A DNA stretch of 64,000 nucleotides from VXYL01 sp965116935 (GTDB taxonomy: Bacteria > Pseudomonadota > Gammaproteobacteria > Pseudomonadales > Azotimanducaceae), in the NCBI GenBank assembly GCA_965116935.1, contig OZ220737.1:744001-808000 (forward strand). The letters run 5' to 3'. Position numbers and translations under genes: made by a program. Below the pieces are notes generated by a model. The model was not told the DNA's origin. It searched no databases and saw only the letters and a list, made by a program, of their open reading frames with translations. The first letter of the stretch is position 1. Every line of letters begins with the position of its first letter. Positions 61,050 through 64,000 of the stretch are shown piece by piece.

Positions 61050-62000
61050 ATGAACAGGCAACATGGGACGCGCGTGGTCGCGTCGGCATTGCTGGCCGCG
61101 GCACTCAGTGGCGCGGCGTGGGCGGACGAGTGCCAGCACTCGCACTGGGGCGCGGACGACGAGATCGGCAGCGCCAACCTCATCACGGCGGAGTCGGTGC
61201 TGGCGGCATCCAAGCTCATCAAGACGGGCAAGACCTACAGCCTCGGCATCGTCATCGATTCCACCACCCCGGCCTTTGCGCCGCGCGGCCTGATGCTGCA
61301 GGTGGTGCAGCCGAATCAGCAGGAGGGCAACCGGCCGTTCCCGAACGCCACCTACAACGACGATGTCTTCCAAGGGTGGTTCGGCATCGGGCCGCAGATT
61401 GACGGCTTGGGGCACCTCGGCGGCCCCGACGGCACGTACTACAACTGCAACCACGCCAGCGACTTCGCCGGCATTACGGGCCTCACCAAGCTCGGCATCG
61501 AGAAGGTGCCGCCCATCGTCGCGCGCGGCATCGTGCTGGACATGGCCGGCCACTTCGGCGTCGAGAGCATGGAGGCGGGCCAGTACTTCATCGTGGAGGA
61601 TGTCGAAGCGGTGCAGGAGAAGCGGGGCACGCCGGTTCGGGAAGGCGATGTGGTGCTGTTCCACACCGGCTGGACGGACACGAAGCTTGCCGCCGAGCCG
61701 GAGGTTTGGGTAGCGGCGGAGCCGGGCCAGACCGAGGAAGTGGCGCAGTACATGGCGGACAAGAACGTGGTCGCAGTGGGTGCCGACACCTGGGGCCTCG
61801 ACGTGGTGCCGCCACCGGATCCAACCCGTCCGTTCCAAGGCCACGTGATCTTGCTGAAGGAGAACGGCATTTACATCCTGGAGACGATGAACACCGGCCC
61901 GCTGGTGCGCGACGGCGCCTTCGAGTTCCTGTTCGTGCTGGGCCAAGCCAAGGTGCGCGGTGCGGTGCAGATGATCATCAATCCCATCGCCATTCGGTAA
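61050..62000 (+). CDS. Cyclase-family protein (kynurenine formamidase-like), exported
   Basis: A 316-residue protein from ATG 61050 after AAGGAGGGGG. A signal peptide (VVASALLAAALSGAAWA then DE) precedes the cyclase domain (PF04199-type): GIGPQIDGLGHLGGPDGTYY carries the metal-binding H-x-G-x-D-like region, GIVLDMAGHFG follows, and VREGDVVLFHTGWTD is a family hallmark. These metal enzymes hydrolyse amides or lactones. The TauD-type gene follows 16 bp downstream with its own GGAAGGAG site, so both are probably one operon. Confidence 0.87.
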   Translation: MNRQHGTRVVASALLAAALSGAAWADECQHSHWGADDEIGSANLITAESVLAASKLIKTGKTYSLGIVIDSTTPAFAPRGLMLQVVQPNQQEGNRPFPNATYNDDVFQGWFGIGPQIDGLGHLGGPDGTYYNCNHASDFAGITGLTKLGIEKVPPIVARGIVLDMAGHFGVESMEAGQYFIVEDVEAVQEKRGTPVREGDVVLFHTGWTDTKLAAEPEVWVAAEPGQTEEVAQYMADKNVVAVGADTWGLDVVPPPDPTRPFQGHVILLKENGIYILETMNTGPLVRDGAFEFLFVLGQAKVRGAVQMIINPIAIR

Positions 62001-62016
62001 GGGAAGGAGAAGCCAC

Positions 62017-62844
62017 ATGAACGCTGGGCCCATCTATCGCCACATCGAGGTGGAGCCGCTCACGCCCACCATTGGCGCCACGCTGCACGGCGTCGACCTC
62101 GCCCGTCCATTGAGCGACGACGCCTTCGAGGAAGTCCACGCCGCCTGGATGGCGCATCAGGTGATCTTCCTGCGCGACCAGCACATCTCGCCCGAGCAGC
62201 ACCTCGCCTTCGGGCGCCGCTTTGGGGAACTGCACATCCATCCGGCCGCGCCCTATGCGCACGGCAATCCCGAACTGATGATGATCCACACAGACAAGGA
62301 GTCATTCCGGCAGAACGGCGCCGGCTGGCATTCGGACGTCTCAGCCGACGAAGAGCCTCCCCTCGGCAGCATCCTGCATCTCGAGACGGTGCCCAAGCAC
62401 GGCGGCGACACGCTGTTCGCCAGCATGTACGAGGCCTACGACACCTTAAGCGAACCCATGCGCACGCTCTTGGGCGGCCTAACCGCCCGGCACGAGTCGG
62501 ACTACACGGGCCAATACGGCGACCACAAGCCCCAGCGCGAGTTTCCAAAAGCGTCGCATCCGGTGATTCGCACCCACCCGGTCACTGGGCGCAAGGCGCT
62601 GTTCGTCAACGCCGGCTTCACCCGCCGCATCGAGGGGTTGTCACGCACGGAAAGCCGCGCCTTGCTCGACTTCCTGTTCGAGCACATCAAGAACCCGGCG
62701 TTCCAGTGCCGCTTCCAATGGCAGCCCCACTCCATCGCGATGTGGGACAACCGCTGCGTCCAACACGTCGCCATCTGGGACTACTACCCCCAAACGCGCA
62801 GCGGCATTCGTGTGACGGTGAAGGGAGACAGGCCTTTTCACTAA
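62017..62844 (+). CDS. TauD/TfdA-family dioxygenase
   Basis: A 275-residue Fe(II)/2-oxoglutarate dioxygenase. PTIGATLHGVDLARPLSDDA and VIFLRDQHISPEQHLAFGRR are the family opening. The H-x-D is in GAGWHSDVSADEEP, the distal His in NRCVQHVAIWDYYPQTRSG, with the 2-oxoglutarate-binding Arg in the same block. It may release sulfite from taurine-like compounds or hydroxylate another small molecule. Co-transcribed with the cyclase-family gene. Confidence 0.92.
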   Translation: MNAGPIYRHIEVEPLTPTIGATLHGVDLARPLSDDAFEEVHAAWMAHQVIFLRDQHISPEQHLAFGRRFGELHIHPAAPYAHGNPELMMIHTDKESFRQNGAGWHSDVSADEEPPLGSILHLETVPKHGGDTLFASMYEAYDTLSEPMRTLLGGLTARHESDYTGQYGDHKPQREFPKASHPVIRTHPVTGRKALFVNAGFTRRIEGLSRTESRALLDFLFEHIKNPAFQCRFQWQPHSIAMWDNRCVQHVAIWDYYPQTRSGIRVTVKGDRPFH

Positions 62845-63047
62845 TGCAGCCTTGCCCTGACCAACGGCAGACATCCGAAGTGACCGACTCGTCGGTTCGC
62901 CAGGTAGCCGACCGTTGTCAGCGGCGGGGGCAATGTGTCGGGCGTGCGAAAGGGAAGCGTGATGGCGCTTGAGCGGTCCTGCTGGATGCTGTTGGCCTGT
63001 CTGTTTGCCATCATGTCCGTGGGCGAGGATGACGTTGTAGAGGAACG

Positions 63048-63299
63048 ATGAGCGAGTACCTGAAGGATGACTACCCCATGATGATGGATAACCTGGACCC
63101 GAAAGGGCTGAACCAACTGCGTCGAGAGGGGACGCTGGAAGCCCACGTGGAGATGGTGGCGGGCCAAGCACGGCACCTGTTGGATCAGACGCTAGCGAGC
63201 CTGCCGGAGGGACCGGCGAGCCGCCCGATGGCGATGGCGACGGTGCGGGCGTTCATGCGGGAGAGCCTTCCCAACCAAGGCTGGACGTTCCGCGCCTAA
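63048..63299 (+). CDS. Small protein of unknown function
   Basis: An 83-residue frame from ATG 63048 with an AGAGGAACG site. It is helical and acidic/basic mixed (EGTLEAHVEMVAGQARHLLD). I recognise no family and there is no signal peptide. The 200 bp before it, after the TauD-type gene, hold nothing I can name. Confidence 0.45.
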   Translation: MSEYLKDDYPMMMDNLDPKGLNQLRREGTLEAHVEMVAGQARHLLDQTLASLPEGPASRPMAMATVRAFMRESLPNQGWTFRA

Positions 63300-63364
63300 C
63301 GGCGCGTCGGGGAAGGTGTTTTACACCGAGATGGCTCGACGAGGAGGCCGCATATGCATGTGGA

Positions 63365-63904
63365 TCAGCGTGCTCGACCAACCAAGGCGAGTGCATGCGG
63401 CCGGTTTGAGCCCGCTTCGACCATCAGACTTGCCTCGCGCACCTCCGCTCCAAACGAGGACCGCCGAATCCGAGAGACTGCCACGACCAAGTGGAGCACC
63501 GCCCGCGAGAAGCCGCGGAACATGTGCCGATGCACGCGGCTCACCGCACGCTTGGAGATTTCGTCAAGGTGTCGCTTCACGGCCTCGTCCTCAACTTGCC
63601 CTAGCGCCTTCGTCAATGGATCGGATGGGAGACGATCCTTCCAAAGCAGCAGCAGCGCCACGAAGGCGAATCCGGGCAAGTCTGCGGTGCGTATCGCGCC
63701 ATTGAGGAATGTCCGCAACAGTCGATATGCGGGCAGGTCGAACGAGATCCCGTTCTGCCACATGTGGTCGAAGAGCTCATCGCGGATCGTGAACAGGTCT
63801 TCTCGGTATCGGTCGTTTCTGGTCCGGCGGTGCATGAAGGCAGCCGCGAACAGGATCAGTCCCGCCGACAGCCCGATCTGAATCATGGCGGACAGTTCGT
63901 GCAT
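63365..63904 (-). CDS. Membrane-associated protein of unknown function
   Basis: A 179-residue protein from ATG 63904 after AAGGAGGATCGGAG. One membrane segment opens it (IQIGLSAGLILFAAAF), then a basic helical region (RDELFDHMWQNGISFDLPAY) and a second hydrophobic stretch (GFAFVALLLLW). No family is recognised. The first part resembles small inner-membrane proteins with a short periplasmic start and a long cytoplasmic helical domain. Confidence 0.6.
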   Translation of the reverse strand: MHELSAMIQIGLSAGLILFAAAFMHRRTRNDRYREDLFTIRDELFDHMWQNGISFDLPAYRLLRTFLNGAIRTADLPGFAFVALLLLWKDRLPSDPLTKALGQVEDEAVKRHLDEISKRAVSRVHRHMFRGFSRAVLHLVVAVSRIRRSSFGAEVREASLMVEAGSNRPHALALVGRAR

Positions 63905-63927
63905 TTCTCCGATCCTCCTTGCGGCGG

Positions 63928-63999
63928 TTACTCCTTGAACCCGCTTGATGTGCGATTCGGGTCGATCTTTCGTTCCAACTCCCGATTGCGCTGGTTTTC
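63928..63999 (-). CDS. C-terminal end of an unknown gene (runs off right edge)
   Basis: Minus-strand reading ENQRNRELERKIDPNRTSSG then FKE ends at a TAA (63928-63930), 24 bases before the next gene start on the same strand. It is charged and probably helical. Too short to identify. Confidence 0.35.
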   Translation of the reverse strand, partial: ENQRNRELERKIDPNRTSSGFKE

Positions 64000-64000
64000 G

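Overview
The window is high-GC DNA that looks like an uncultured gammaproteobacterium. The main evidence is a division and cell wall cluster (mraZ to ftsZ, 9.8-23.6 kb) followed by a DUF721/dciA-like gene, secA and argJ, the order known from Pseudomonas-type genomes. Around it are many oxidoreductases, phytanoyl-CoA dioxygenases, a CaiB-type CoA transferase and F420-related genes, in a genome full of dispersed palindromic repeats. I can place it no more finely than that from the sequence.

Layout. 0-9.7 kb is accessory: the start of a redoxin gene at the left edge, an SDR, a decayed dioxygenase copy, remnants of an IS21 helper gene (istB) and of an integrase-type transposase, a secreted cysteine-rich protein, an intact phytanoyl-CoA dioxygenase, a P1-family peptidase, an aldo/keto reductase and a two-gene GMC dehydrogenase operon. 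9.75-23.65 kb is a compact dcw cluster: mraZ, rsmH, ftsL, ftsI, murE, mraY, murD, ftsW, murC, ftsQ, ftsA, ftsZ. Most of its junctions overlap, and murF, murG, murB/ddl and lpxC are missing from their usual places. 23.7-28.7 kb holds dciA (opposite strand), secA and argJ. 28.87-30.25 kb is a complete-looking IS4-family element with perfect 18-bp ends and a 13-bp target duplication, inserted in a dispersed repeat.

30.4-40.4 kb carries an F420-type LLM oxidoreductase, a CreA-like protein, a D-aminoacylase-type amidohydrolase, a deazaflavin-dependent (DDN-type) nitroreductase, another phytanoyl-CoA dioxygenase, an S9 peptidase and a lipoprotein hydrolase-like gene. 40.4-43.8 kb has a duplicated scrap of the S9 gene, a probable type II restriction-modification pair and a retropepsin-like protein. 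44.2-51.7 kb is a three-gene minus-strand operon: SNF2 helicase, SbcD-like nuclease, giant SMC/Rad50-like ATPase. 52.5-55.0 kb is a fused CofG-CofH FO synthase (fbiC), which explains the F420-type enzymes nearby. 55-64 kb has a VOC protein, an atypical SDR, two small secreted proteins, a CoA transferase, a glutathione peroxidase, an enoyl-CoA hydratase, a cyclase-family protein and a TauD-type dioxygenase.

The most striking single observation is the glutathione peroxidase at 59540-60010. Its catalytic position is an in-frame TGA, followed 14 nt later by a perfect 7-bp hairpin with a GGTC loop, the apical structure known from the E. coli fdhF SECIS. It is therefore very probably a selenoprotein. 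The second is the helicase/nuclease/SMC operon, a candidate DNA-repair or defence module. The third is the set of dispersed repeats: nested palindromes sit between many genes, and one family has run into coding sequence and lengthened the C-termini of rsmH and ftsQ. I saw no tRNA, rRNA or CRISPR array.
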